Below, piece by piece: positions 1 to 11,395 of a DNA stretch of 64,000 nt. How positions within the stretch are numbered: the stretch's first letter is position 1; every line of letters begins with the position of its first letter. This stretch comes from Phaseolus vulgaris. Its lineage: Eukaryota > Streptophyta > Magnoliopsida > Fabales > Fabaceae. The stretch is taken from assembly GCF_000499845.2 (NCBI RefSeq), contig NC_023758.2, forward strand, positions 33,050,816 through 33,114,815, given 5' to 3'. Position numbers and translations under genes: made by a program. A model generated the notes under the pieces. That model searched no databases and was not told where the DNA came from. It saw only the letters and a list, made by a program, of their open reading frames with translations.

Positions 1-9
1 ATAAACCGT

Positions 10-530
10 TTATGAGAAATCTATAACTGTACCACTGCTCAAGACATGATCCAGCTTATGCTCAATCCTATGAGTACCACTCTTGCCATTACTCCAAGTA
101 AAGAAAGGACCAGTGATAAGCATATCAAGAAGCTTATTAGAGTTAACCCAAGAATTACACACAAAACAAAATACCTGGTTAGGAATGGGTCCTCCTTTAG
201 ACTCATCCGATGCAAGAACAGTATTGAAGTCTCCAAGAATGCACCAAGAATCTTGCAAATTACTCAAGAGTTTTCCAAAGAGATCTTCTTGCAGTATAAT
301 CATTGGCACTATAGACCTTTGCAATATTGAGAAATTTCCCATGCATAGACATAAATAGAAAGAAATTGCCTAGAGATATTAAGCACATTGAATACTAAAT
401 CAGAGCTAATTAGGCACCACAATCTAGAAACATTATTTGGACAAATTAAAACAACAGCAAGCTTAAGATTATACTTATCAAAAACCAAAGAATGAGTATT
501 AGAAAAGACAGTCATAGGTTTAGCCAAAAA
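10..530 (-). pseudogene. LINE ORF2 start: endonuclease/exonuclease/phosphatase domain fragment
   Basis: The minus-strand frame contains WCILGDFNTVLASDESKGG, the conserved Mg-binding GDFN motif of AP-endonuclease-like domains, followed by FFTWSNGKSGTHRIEHKLD, the usual TW(S/T)N...(I)...(L)D block. The upstream frame (527-309) is in a different phase, so a frameshift separates the beginning of the domain from its core. In LINEs this domain nicks the target DNA to prime reverse transcription. The element continues beyond position 1. Confidence 0.75.
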
Positions 531-589
531 AGAGGAAAAGAGGTTTCTGATCCTTGATAATGTTGCCTAACATATTCATAGATTTCTAG

Positions 590-1901
590 TTAGCCAACCA
601 TCTGATGTTCCAAAACAGACCTTTCACCTGCATAATTTCTTTTTAGTTTGACCTCCTTTTGTAGATTTTGTTTTGAATTTTTAAAAACAGTTTTTGGAGG
701 CCTCCCAGGTCTCTTAGTGGTCTGAACAAACTCTTCCTCAACCTCCCTCATAAAATCTTCCTCTTCAACTCTATTAGCCCAAAATTTAAAAACAACCCAA
801 GGCTCTTCAATAAACTTAGAAACCGAATTAGGTGAATCTTCCTCAGGGATTTTCATTTCCAAAAAAGAATTTCGCACTTCTGATTCACTACTACTTGAAA
901 AAGAATAGAAGGATTTGTTCAGAGGAAAACCAACAATATTGTTTTGATTTGAACCTTGACCCAACTCATCAGACCTTTCAACTCTTTTATCATTCTTAGC
1001 CATATAAGAAGAACCCTTGGGAGAGGCTCCAGGTTGAATAAATCCAGCATCAGAACCTTTAAGCAAGCCCACAACTTGGTTTTCAACTTCAACTACCATC
1101 TGATCACCGTGAACTTAAGAATTTTTAATAGGTCTTGGATCAGGGGGGCATATCATCAAAATCATCCACTTGGAGGATTTTCAAGTCATTCTCAACCCTC
1201 AACAACACATAAGAAACCGCAATCTTCGGGGATTTTTAATACTACTAGGCCCCAAATTTTGAGAGTTATTCCTAGGAACATATTTCTTAGTAGTTTGTTG
1301 TTCTTTCTTGTCCTTGACATTCACAGTAGCAACAACATGGCCAATCATTTTACAAAAATTACAAAAGTGTAACCTTTCATACTCCACCTCAGCCACAAAA
1401 GCAAAGGCAACCTTTCAACTAGTGAAGATAAAAAAGCAAGTCCATATCTACCAGCAATCCTCTGGATTAGTGCAATTATCCATTGACAAATGAGTCATAA
1501 TTCCTCGAGCGATAAAGAACATATAGGCTGCCAATACTCCATAGGCAAACTATGGATTTCTATCCAACACCGAGCCTTGGCGAGTTTCATCATAGCGGGA
1601 CAAAGTCCTTGGTCCAGGCAAAAGTCATGAGAGATCCTGGAGAAAGTTTCCAAGAACCCACGACAAACGCATGACACATATCTTCTAACGAGGAGAAAGA
1701 AAATTCATAATAGCCTTTCCCCAAAGAAATGGCCTTCCATAGAACAAGAGAGTTCCAGGCAGAGTCCATTTTCTTGCAGAGATCAGAATGACTAAGAGGC
1801 TTATCCCCCTCGACCAAAATTATTATCCCATGAAAATGATTCTTGCAATGTTCAAGACCTGCCCCCATATACATATTTTTAAGAATTTGAAATGCAATCA
1901 T
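590..1901 (-). pseudogene. LINE ORF1 remnant (DUF4283-like and CCHC-like)
   Basis: Several overlapping minus-strand reading frames together resemble the ORF1 protein of plant LINEs, an RNA-binding gag-like protein. At 1901-1590 the stretch with GYYEFSFSSLEDM and GSWKLSPGSLMTFAWTKDF is typical of DUF4283. At 1495-1677 it continues with AKARCWIEIHSLPMEYWQP. At 1199-1396 YERLHFCNFCKMIGHV is the zinc-knuckle region, but the fourth cysteine is missing (VATV where a Cys is expected). At 590-1099 a charged low-complexity tail follows (GRPPK, KLKRNY). Frame changes between pieces show it is not translated as one protein. The family assignment is from memory of motifs, not a search. Confidence 0.65.
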
Positions 1902-2400
1902 GTCACCTTCAATACGAGGCGTTGGAAGCTAGGACACGGGAATATCATAGGCATTATGTAACACTTGGTGCAAACATTGTCGTTTGTGCCCAAACAGCCT
2001 GTTGAGGAGGGGGAGATGAAGAGGATTATTGATCCTTGAGACAACCCCAAAAAATTTGGAAGCCTGAAGAATCAGACCCCATGCGGGAATAAAAAAGAAC
2101 AACCAAGAAAATAAAGCAACCCCAAGAACGCAACAAATCAAACTAAGAAAAAAGATAAAGAAAAAAAATATCAAATAGATCAAAATTGTTTGGTGCGATG
2201 AAAACACGCAAGGCGCAATGAAGGAAGTTCGGGCCGCCCAACGCAAAAGCCTACCACTACAACGAAAACTGGAAAAAGAAAAATTAACAAAAACAAAAGA
2301 CAAAACAACAAGGATGAGGAAAGAAGAAACAACATTAAAGGAGAAAGAAGTTTGATGAACCAGAAAAACCAAGAAGAAACACCAAAAAGAGGGAGAAAGA

Positions 2401-2944
2401 TTCTTGGAAAGAAACTTGGAGAAAACTTATATTAACTATAAGTATTACTATTTTCATTTCTTATATATAATAACCTCAAACATATTTATATACATACATA
2501 TATATTACATGGTTGTACTAAATAATTATAATAATAATAATAATAATTTATGATTAAATGATAGTGTAAAAGTTCTTTATATATACTATTTATTATATTA
2601 ATAAAGAATACTCATTAAGTTAAATATTTTGCTATTAATTCTAAAATGACAGCTTTTAATGTAAGTATTTTTTTAAAAAGAGAAAAATTAAGTTAAATAA
2701 AAATGAATATTCATTATTTAATATTATAAAAGTTATTTTGACATAAAGAAATTCATTATTAATTTATTTACAATATTTTATATTTTTAATTTTTCTCTAG
2801 ATTTTTGGGATTTTTTTGTATTTTTTATTTGAGTGCACAAACTAGAAAGTGGAGTATATGACAACATGATTTTATCATATTTTGTTTATAAGATATCTCA
2901 AGTTTCCTTCTTTTTTTTTTACTTGTTTTACTTCCATTGAGTGA
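2401..2944. other. AT-rich spacer
   Basis: AT-rich sequence between the LINE leader and the copia element, with a short (AAT)n run near 2527-2547. I see no coding potential and no recognisable repeat ends. Confidence 0.6.
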
Positions 2945-2949
2945 GTTAA

Positions 2950-3295
2950 TATTAAAGGATACGGATACTAGAGTTACAAGAAACCTAATATTAATTGGGA
3001 GTGTTTTCTAATTATAAGTTGTTTTCTCTTTATAGAGAAGAATAATTGGGGGTGTCTTTTCTAATTATCAGTTATTTCTCTTTATAGAAGGGAATAACCT
3101 TTATTTTATTTTTGTGTGTTATGATTTTAGTATTTAATATTGATTATTTTCTTGTTTAGTTAAACCCTAGAATGAGTGTACTACTTGTATATATTCAGAC
3201 CATTTGTTTTGATTTGAATAACAAAAAAGAAGAAATATTCATTCTCATATCCTTTATCTTCAGCTTACTCTTTTGTTTATCTCTATTTTGTAATA
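2950..3295 (+). repeat. 5' LTR of copia element
   Basis: 346 bp, starting TATTAAAGGATAC and ending TTTTGTAATA directly before the primer-binding site. It carries an imperfect internal tandem duplication of about 50 bp (around 2990-3100, each unit with CTAATTAT...CTTTATAGA). It differs from the 3' LTR by a modest number of substitutions and small indels, including a 20-bp duplication found only in the 3' copy. The insertion is therefore not recent. Confidence 0.93.
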
Positions 3296-3308
3296 TGGTA
3301 TCAGAGCC
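3296..3308 (+). other. Primer-binding site (initiator tRNA-Met)
   Basis: TGGTATCAGAGCC immediately follows the 5' LTR. It is the standard plant copia PBS, complementary to the 3' part of initiator methionine tRNA. A second PBS copy lies at 3669-3680. Confidence 0.9.
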
Positions 3309-3680
3309 ATTTTCGAGCCTATCCTAGCGAGTGTTTGTGTTGGGCCTATCGTGCCACCCGCTATCGGACCACCCATAATATATAGTCCCACGCACGAGTT
3401 GGCAGTCTCGACGTGAGGGGGGTGTGTTGGAGATCCCACATCGACTAGATATTAGAGCCTTTCATAGTATATAAGTGGGTGCAAACCTCACCCCCACTGA
3501 GCCGGTTTTATGGGGTTGAGTTAGGCTTAAAGTCCACTTCGTAATAATGTTGGAGATCCCACATCGACTAGAAATTAGAGCCTTGCATAGTATATAAGTG
3601 GGTGCAAACCTCACCCCATTGAGCCGGTTTTATGGGGTTGAGTTAGACTTAAAGTCCACTTCGTAATATGGTATCAGAGC
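3308..3680 (+). repeat. TRIM-like segment embedded in the copia leader
   Basis: After the first PBS comes about 115 bp of GC-richer sequence ending in a purine tract (GTGAGGGGGG, 3413-3422). Then come two tandem copies of a short LTR-like unit: 3425-3547 (123 bp) and 3548-3668 (121 bp). Both begin TGTTGGAGATCCCACATCGA, contain AGTATATAAGTGGGTGCAAA and end in CTTCGTAATA. A second PBS (TGGTATCAGAGC, 3669-3680) follows. The layout PBS, short interior, polypurine tract, short LTR matches a non-autonomous TRIM. I recognise the short LTR as a dispersed legume repeat from memory only. Confidence 0.75.
3669..3680 (+). other. Second primer-binding site
   Basis: TGGTATCAGAGC directly follows the second short LTR. 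The 18 bp GTAATATGGTATCAGAGC spanning the LTR/PBS junction is identical at 3290-3307 and 3663-3680. The inserted segment is thus bounded by a perfect direct repeat made of the LTR end plus PBS. Confidence 0.85.
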
Positions 3681-3700
3681 TCTGCTTGCTACATTTATTC

Positions 3701-6700
3701 ATGGGTGAAGTTGATGATCCCTCACAAGATCTTAGTTCACCTTACCATGTTAGTTCATCAGATAATCCTTCCTTTCTTATTGTCCCTATTATTCTTGAGG
3801 GACCAAATTATCATAATTGGTCTCGTTCGTTTCAAATGAGCCTAATTTCAAAAATAGGTTTCATTGATGGAACTATAGAAGTTCCCAATCGTACCAAATC
3901 ATTATTTCCAACATGACAGAGAGCCAATATGTTGGTTGTTTCGTGGATTCTCAAGGCTGTTTCTCAATCCATCGCGTAGAGCATCATCTGTATGGACAAT
4001 GCCTTTGACATATGGAATGATTTAAAGGAAAGGTTCTCACAAGGTGACATGATTCGTATTTCTGATATCCAGGAGATGATTTCTTCTTTTAAACAAGGTG
4101 AGTTGACTGTTACAAACTATTTCACTCAGTTAAAAATTCTTTGGGATGAACTTGATCTTTTCCGCCCGCTATCCGCTTCTTCATGTGCCTCTAAATGCAA
4201 TACTCTTGTGAATGTTTCTAAATATAAAACACAAGACCAGATTATCAAATTTCTAAGGGGGCTAAATGATAATTATTCGACTGTGAGAACTCAAATTCTA
4301 TTGATGGACCCTTTGCCATCCTTGAATAAAGTTTGCTCTCTTGTTACACAACAAGAGAGGCAAATATTTGGTGATCAATCCAAGGCAATGATTGTTACTA
4401 GCAAAGGAGGTTATAAAAACAATGTTACAACCCATGGCAGAGGTGCTGGATACGGAAGAGGAAGCAATGGAAGAGGATATACTTCCAAAATTTGTAGTCA
4501 TTGTGGAAGGACAGGGCATACCATTGATACATGCTATAAAAGCATGGCTTTCCACCTCATTTCAAGTTCAAAAATCAGAATCATGATCAGAGTCATACTA
4601 ATGCAGTTTTTCAGAATACAAATTTCAATAATAATGAGCAGAATCATGAAGGTTCAAAGTCAGAAGTGGAGTCTCAACAAATTGGTTTTACTCCTGAGCA
4701 GTATCAAACATTGTTAGCTCTTTTACAACAGACCAAATCCAGTGGCAATGCTTCTAATCAAGTCTCTATTATTCCCTCCAATCCCTCCAATCAAACAGGT
4801 AACAATTTTATTTCTTCTTTTAGTTCTTGGATTATTGATAGTGGTGCTACTGATCACATTTGTTCATCCTTAACTTATTTCACTTCATATCATCAAATTG
4901 ATCCTATTTATGTCAAATTACCAAATGGAAATCAAGTTATTGCCAATTTTTTCGGAAGTTTTTTTCTCAATCAAAATCATGTCATAGACAATGTTTTGTA
5001 CATTCCTTGCTTCAATTTTAATCTTCTTTCCGTAGCAAAATTGATTGATAAACTATCTTGTGTTCTTACCTTTGACTCTAATGGTTGTCACATTCAGGAT
5101 TAACAATGAAGATGATTGGAATTGCTAAGACGCAAGATAGACTTTATATACTCAGGATCCCATCTTACCAGAAATTTCAAATTAAACCCCTTGAATGTAC
5201 ACACGCTATCAATACTGTTAATGTCAGTGCTAGTGATCTAGAAACCCTTTGGCATTTTCGATTAGGCCATATTTCAAATAAATGTATTGATGTTATCAAG
5301 AATAAATTTCCTTTTGTTAAATATAACAAATCTTTTGTTTGTGATGTTTGTCATTTTGCAAAGCAAAAAAGACTTTCTTTTCCTATTAGTACATCTAAAT
5401 CAAAAAAATGTTTTGATTTGATTCATGTAGATGTTTGGGGACCATACTCAATACCATCAATTCATGGTCATAAATATTTCTTGACCATAGTTGATGACTA
5501 TTCGAGGTACACATGGATTTTTCTTTTGAAACAAAAATCTGAAGTTGTTAAGGTTTTGGAAAATTTTGTTATTTTTGTTCAAACACAGTTTGAGACAGCA
5601 ATAAAAATAATAAGAAGTGATAATGGAACTGAATTTTTCATGACTAATTTTTTTGTCAGTAAAGGAATAATACATCAAACATCATGTGTCAATACTCCAC
5701 AACAAAATAGTATAGTTGAAAGGAAACATGGTCATTTATTAGATGTAGCAAGAGCTCTTATGATACAATCTCATTTACCCAAAATTTATTGGTCATATTC
5801 TATGATACATGCTGCGCATATTATAAACATGCTTCCCACACCTGTTTTAAACTATTATTCTCCTCATGAAATGCTTTTCAAAACTGATGCAAATTTTAAT
5901 GGATTAAAGGTGTTTGGTTCTTTATGTTATGCTAGCACCTTGTCAACAAATAGAAGAAAATTTGATCCAAGAGCATCAAAATGTGTTTTTATTGGTTTTC
6001 AACGGGGGACAAAAGGATATATTTTGTTGAATATTCAATCAAGAGAAATTTTTGTGTCTAGGGATGTTGTCTTTTATGAACATGTTTTTCCATACCAAAG
6101 GGTTCAAGATACTAGCAATGAAACTAACAATCCCAACGTTAATGATCAAATTTTGTTTGCTGAAGATCAATTTGTCTTAAGTCAGCCATCACAAGCCATT
6201 CTTGCACCTTGTGATAATACACCTTATGATAATGTTGAAAATAGCAGTGATAATAATTGTGAGTCACAAATTGAAGTTTCAGAAGAAGAATGTTCCCATA
6301 TAGACCAAAACCTCAATGAAAATCATGATATAGAACAAAGTTCTGAATCAGATCCATCTGTCCGAATGAGCACAAGAATAAAAAATCACCTGAGTATTTA
6401 AAGGATTATCATTGTAATCTTAATGTTTCCAGTACATCTTCAAGCGTTAAATATCCTTTGAATTCTGTTTTGTCTTATAGCAATTTATCACCTTCTTACA
6501 AATATTTTGTTATGTCTCTTTCTTCACATGTTGAGCCAAACACTTATTTTGAAGCTGTGAAACATGACTGTTGGAGAAAAGCTAAACAATGTGAGATATC
6601 TGCTTTAGAGTCAAATCAAACTTGGGAGACTGCTCTTCTGCCTCAGAACAAAGCTGCCATAGGTTGCAAATGAATATTCAAAATAAAATATAAGGCTGAT

Positions 6701-8116
6701 GAAACAATTGAAAGGTATAAAGCAAGGTTAGTGGCAAAGGGATATACACAAACAGAAGGCATTGACTACCTCGATACTTTCTCTCCAGTAGCAAAGATGA
6801 CCACCATAAGGTTGCTTCTTTCTTTAGCTTCTATTTATAATTGGGAATTGAAACAGTTAGACATAAACAATGCCTTTTTACATGGAGATTTGAAAGAAGA
6901 TGTATACATGGTTGCTCCTCCTGGATTGACTTCTATTCCACCAGGAAAAGTTTGTAAACTAAAAAAGGCTTTATATGGCCTTAAACAAGCCAACAGAGAA
7001 TGGTTTGTCAAACTGTCATCATTTTTGCTTTCTATGGGATATACTCAATCTATGAATGATCATTCCTTGTTTATTAATTCTTATGAAGTATCTTTTACAG
7101 CATTATTGGTATATGTGGATGATATAATATTGGCAGGAAATGATAAAGAAGAGATTGTTCAAATCAAACAAGCCTTGGATCAGACATTCAAGATTAAAGA
7201 TCTTGGGAATTTAAGATACTTTCTTGGTTTAGAAGTAGCAAGAAGTAAGACAGGAATAATGGTAAATCAAAGGAAATATGCATTGGAATTATTAACCGAT
7301 GTAGGTCTTTTAGCCTGCAAACCTGCACCCACTCCTATTGATAATCATGAGAAATTCTCTTCTACTGGAAGTCTTCCTTTCACAGATATTCAAGCCTACA
7401 GAAGATTGATTGGAAGGCTTATGTATCTCACTAATACCCGACCTGACATAACATTTTCTGTGCAACAACTTTCTCAGTTTCTTGCTAAGCCTACAATTGT
7501 TCACTATAATGCAGCGATTAGAATTCTCAGATATATCAAAGGGGCTCCAAGTCTTGGTCTATTTTTCTCTTCCACTACTTCTGTTCATCTCAAAGCCTTT
7601 TGTGATAGTGATTGGGGCACCTGCAGTGATTCAAGACAATCAGTGACTGGTTTTAGTGTGTATCTTGGGAATTCTCTCATATCTTGGAAATCAAAGAAGC
7701 AAGGAACAATATCAAAGAGTTCTTGTGAAGCTTAATATAAGGCAATGGCCACTATTACATGTGAAATTCAATGGCTAACTTATCTTCTTCAAGATTTCAA
7801 AGTTCCTTTTGAGCAACCATCTCTTTTATACTGTGACAATGACTCAGCAAGATACATTGCAGCAAATCCAGTATTTCACGAGCATACAAAACATATAGAA
7901 ATAGATTGTCACGTGGTCAGAGAAAAATTAAAGAAGGGTCTCATCCATTTGCTTTCCATTTCCACCACAGAGCAACTTACTGATATTTATACCAAAGCTT
8001 TAAGTCCTCAATCTTTTAAAAATATTTGTTCTAAGTTGGGTCTCATAAATATTTGCTCTCCAGCTTGTGGCGGGGTATTAAAGGATACAGATACCAGAGT
8101 TACAGAAGGATCCTAA
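3701..8116 (+). pseudogene. Ty1/copia gag-pol polyprotein, disrupted
   Basis: Starts at MGEVDDPSQDLSS (3701), just after the second PBS. The gag (UBN2-type) contains YHNWSRSFQMSL and, after in-frame stops at 3914 and 3977, DIWNDLKERFSQGD. A CCHC zinc knuckle C-X2-C-X4-H-X4-C (CSHCGRTGHTIDTC) lies near 4496-4535, followed by a frameshift. The protease has WIIDSGATDHIC (about 4829). Integrase shows its HHCC finger (WHFRLGH...CDVCHFAKQ, 5250-5365) and catalytic D, D, E in HVDVWGP, SDNGTEF and VERKHG. Reverse transcriptase (6700-7300) keeps [22 protein letters not shown] and the YVDD active site. RNase H follows (FCDSDWGTC, then KHIEIDCHVVREK). Further breaks are a stop at 5101, a frameshift near 6385, TGA at 6671 and TAA at 7733. 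All catalytic domains are recognisable but the frame is open nowhere near full length. Confidence 0.93.
8067..8075 (+). other. Polypurine tract of copia element
   Basis: GTGGCGGGG lies directly before the 3' LTR, the expected place for plus-strand priming. It is interrupted by one C, so it is a slightly degenerate tract. Confidence 0.7.
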
Positions 8117-8438
8117 TATTAATTGGGAGTCTTTTCTAATATCAGTTGTTTATTTTATAGAGAAGAATAATTGGGTGTATTTTCTAATTATCAGTTATTT
8201 ATCTTTATAGAAGAGAATAACCTTTATTTTATTTTTGTGTGTTATGATTTTAGTATTTAATATTGATTATTTTCTTGTTTAGTTAAACCCTAGAATGAGT
8301 GTACTACTTGTATATATTCAGACCATTTGTTTTGATTTGAATAACAAAAAAGAAGAGATATTCATTCTCGTATCCTTTGTCTTCAGCTTACTCTTTTGTT
8401 TATCTCTATTCCCTTTTGTTCATCTCTATTTTGTAATA
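8076..8438 (+). repeat. 3' LTR of copia element
   Basis: 363 bp, same TATTA...TAATA ends as the 5' LTR. The main length difference is a 20-bp local duplication near 8408-8430 (TTTATCTCTATT / TTCATCTCTATT). The LTR is followed by the target duplication GTTAA. Confidence 0.93.
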
Positions 8439-8443
8439 GTTAA

Positions 8444-11395
8444 TATAATCACATATAAGTTCTAAGTGGAATAGATTAATATATTTTAATTTAAGTTTGT
8501 AGTCTCATGTTTAGTTTGTGAATTAGGATTTTTGTGAACAAGCTAGGATTTCTCCAACTTGGATTTCTCTTCGGTTTTGTTTCGCTCTTTTTTTTATATT
8601 GTTTTCTTTAATATTATTTCATGTGCTCTCGAATGGATTTTCTTTTTTAATGTCATAAAATCTAACTTTATATTTTTATTTTGTTGTGTATCTTTATTAT
8701 TGGCTAGTGCTTCACAATTTTGTGCTCTTGGTTTGCATTTGAGACACTTAGTTTTGAGATTGTTTCTCTTAACTGTGTTTAGATTCATGAAGTTGAACAA
8801 TGGATTTTGGCACAATGAGTCTCGAAACCATGTCTACGGTCTTGGATAAATCCTTTTGAGCTCGGCATCTTTGAAACTAGCGTTTTTTAAACCACTCATT
8901 TATTATGGAATTACATTTAGACCTTCATGCAACCTCACATTTATTAATGGAATTAGATTTAGACCTTCCATACAACCTCACATCCGTGTAAGTGTAGCGT
9001 AGTGTAGGACTTGAAGCAGATATTTTGGCATTTTTATGAAGAACAATTTTATATAATTAGTTAGTATTAATAATATAATAATAGTATATATCTAGAACAA
9101 CACCAACATTTCAATGGACATAACTGTATTTATTCTATTTTCCTTTCAATGCTATGAAATATGGGTACTGCTGTTGGTGCTACATGCATATGGGTTTTAA
9201 CTAGTTTTTAGGGCTTTGTGTAGGGAAGAATAAGATAAGAAGAGCTAAGTTCACAGATTGCAAGGCTTGGATGTATGCTGGTGTGGCAGTTTAAGCATTT
9301 TTCCATCTAAAGGTACTTCTCTGTGTGGCTTTTAGTTTGAAGGTTGTGAGTTGTTATTGGATGGAATACATTTAACTAGTTATCATGTTAGTCCAATTCA
9401 CATCAAACTGATTTTTTTTTTTAAATTTAAATTTAGATTTAATTTTTTAGAAGCATATCTCTCATATTCTTATGTTACCATGTTTTTAGGGAAGGGCATG
9501 CTGCATCAATAGTGGCCTGTGCTGCAAAAAAGGGTCTGGTGAAGCCCAAAGCAATAACTGCTTATAATGAGTAAGACTTTAGTTGGTAGTTAAATTAATC
9601 TTATCTTAGTTGAATGATGTAGTGATAGATAATGACTAATCCATCCTAACTATTACTATAATCAGTTTAGTATAACTAATAAGATATAGAACCTCTGTTA
9701 TGGCACATTAATTGTGCACAAGTAAAAGAACAAAAGCATAAAGTTGGATCTCCAAAAAATATTCTAAGACTAGGTTTATATATTCGGAATGGTGTATCAC
9801 CCTATTTATGTATCAAGTTCAACATATAAGGGTGTACAACATCATGCACTGGTTAGGAACCTGGGAAGTTACAATTCAGACCTCTAGATTAAGAAAAAAA
9901 GCAGAGGAGAGGCATAGTTTAGTTGCTTGTATTCTAATCTATGTTGCATGGAAACTGTGCGTGTCAGTATCGCCATAGACAGGCTAATTAACATGACAGC
10001 AGACTCATGATTTGGACTAAATTTATGTGAATTTACTGAGGCGTAATTGAGTTTAATCCAATCTGTGTTTGCAAGCTATTTGACTCATTCTTCTCAATGC
10101 AATAATTGAATTTGTTTGTTTCAACTCATGAGCCAAAATAGAATTATAGAAGGCTCAAGTTCTTATAATATATTCACAGATCGTATAGTAAGCATTGGTG
10201 TTTGTGAAGTATTTGATATGATTCATAGCTGTGGCACCTCCTGTCTCCCTGGAAATTCCTTGTCCCTTTCAATGTTTTGAAGCCCTATTAGTATTAAATA
10301 CAACTTATTTTAATTTAGTATTTTTCCTGTAACCATTCCCTCTTCCGATGACTCAAGTAAAGAAAATTATCATGTGTACTACCGAGTGTCTAATTCAAGT
10401 ATCTGACTCTAGTTGGGTATACATTTTGAAATATCCTTGCTTCTCACAATTAATCAGTGTTTTGGTGCTATTAGTATGGTTTTGTTCTTTTTCCTTGTTG
10501 TTGCTGCTCTTGTCTTATTTGTTAGATTTCATAATAGTGGTTGTACTAATTTGTTTTCAGCTTACAATTATCTGGATAAATGTAAGTATTATGTATTATA
10601 AGTCGTAATTTTTTAGCAATATCTTTCTAATGTAAATAGTCATCTAATAATAATGAAGTTAGAGCTAACATAGAGCAAAATGCCACTGCACTAGAGAGTT
10701 GGAGAAAATAGAGACAATAGGCTAAGTTACGGTCAGCAGAGATCTCCTCAAAACTGCTTTTTGAAAAATGAAAGAAATAAACTCCAAATATATTAAAGTG
10801 CATTGAACTAAGGATTATCTAAAAGCTATGGAATTCAAGCACTGTATCTCGTTAATAAGGTTAGTATATGCAAATAATGCCACTACAAGTTAATACAAAT
10901 AATGCCACCACAATTTAATGCAGGCATTGTATCTATCTGCAATATCAGATTATAGACAGAGAAACAATATTTTTTTAGCTCATCTAAACAACGACTGCTA
11001 CTGCATACTGACAGAAGATAAGAACATGCAGAACACCCACCCCACCACCATCACAAAGCTCCACCTTCACCTTATGTCTATAAGTCCCCACCTACAAGTC
11101 TCCTCCACCACCATCACCATAACAGAGAAACAATATGACAGAAAAACATATCTAGGACAGTTAAGCTCATATGTTGTGAAGAAGCTTAAATTTTATAAGA
11201 ATCGTATATGTCAACTCCATAAAATACTTATACTTCTCATATTTCAGTATTTTTCCAATAAAGATACAGTAGGCTAACTGCGTACCTCGTGTTCTTAAAA
11301 CAAAGTGCGTGTATTTTTCAAACAAGGACAATAATAGTGGCCCTCAACCGTATAAAATAAAGTCCTTCTACAATTTCAAGCAAATTCTAGTTGAA
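8444..11395. other. Non-coding stretch, unassigned
   Basis: No gene recognised. Frames such as 8559-8849, 10348-10608 and 10918-11277 are low-complexity or compositionally biased and resemble no family I know. Two exon-like pieces (about 9224-9312 and 9490-9570) are noted separately. AT-rich tracts and a poly-T run near 9410 occur. No LTR or TIR ends were found. Confidence 0.5.
9490..9570 (+). pseudogene. Exon-like fragment, family unknown
   Basis: An open stretch bounded by a plausible acceptor (ATGTTTTTAG before 9490) and a donor (AATGAGTAAG, about 9565-9574). It encodes EGHAASIVACAAKKGLVKPK followed by AITAYNE. Composition is clearly more protein-like than its surroundings. I do not recognise the family. 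A second piece about 250 bp upstream (KIRRAKFTDCKAWMYAGVAV, about 9228-9291) is similarly exon-like but ends in a stop. Together they may be a decayed or captured host gene. Confidence 0.3.

Larger units (their letters stand above)
1..2400 (-). mobile_element. LINE (non-LTR retrotransposon), 5' portion, truncated by window edge
   Basis: Read on the minus strand, the order is a non-coding T-rich leader (about 2400-1910), an ORF1 with a DUF4283-like region and zinc-knuckle-like motif (about 1901-590), then the start of ORF2 with an endonuclease domain (about 530-10). That is the usual order of plant L1-type LINEs. The reverse transcriptase should lie beyond the left edge. Both ORFs are broken, so the copy looks inactive. 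The 5' boundary near 2400 is approximate; I found no target duplication. Confidence 0.75.
2945..8443 (+). mobile_element. Ty1/copia LTR retrotransposon with 5-bp target duplication
   Basis: Two LTRs (2950-3295 and 8076-8438) flank a gag-pol region in the copia order gag, protease, integrase, reverse transcriptase, RNase H. The insertion is framed by the exact 5-bp duplication GTTAA (2945-2949 and 8439-8443). A primer-binding site matching initiator Met tRNA follows the 5' LTR, and a purine-rich tract (8067-8075) precedes the 3' LTR. The termini are TATTA...TAATA, so the element uses TA...TA instead of TG...CA. Stops and frameshifts in the polyprotein show it cannot move on its own. The leader contains a TRIM-like insert (3308-3680). 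Confidence 0.95.

Noticed and set aside
8559..8849. 96-codon plus-strand frame after the copia element
   Set aside because: Phe/Leu/Ser-rich translation of T-rich DNA, no motif, next to an LTR flank.
10348..11277. Several 60-120 codon frames
   Set aside because: Hydrophobic or His/Thr-rich translations of biased sequence; no domain recognised.
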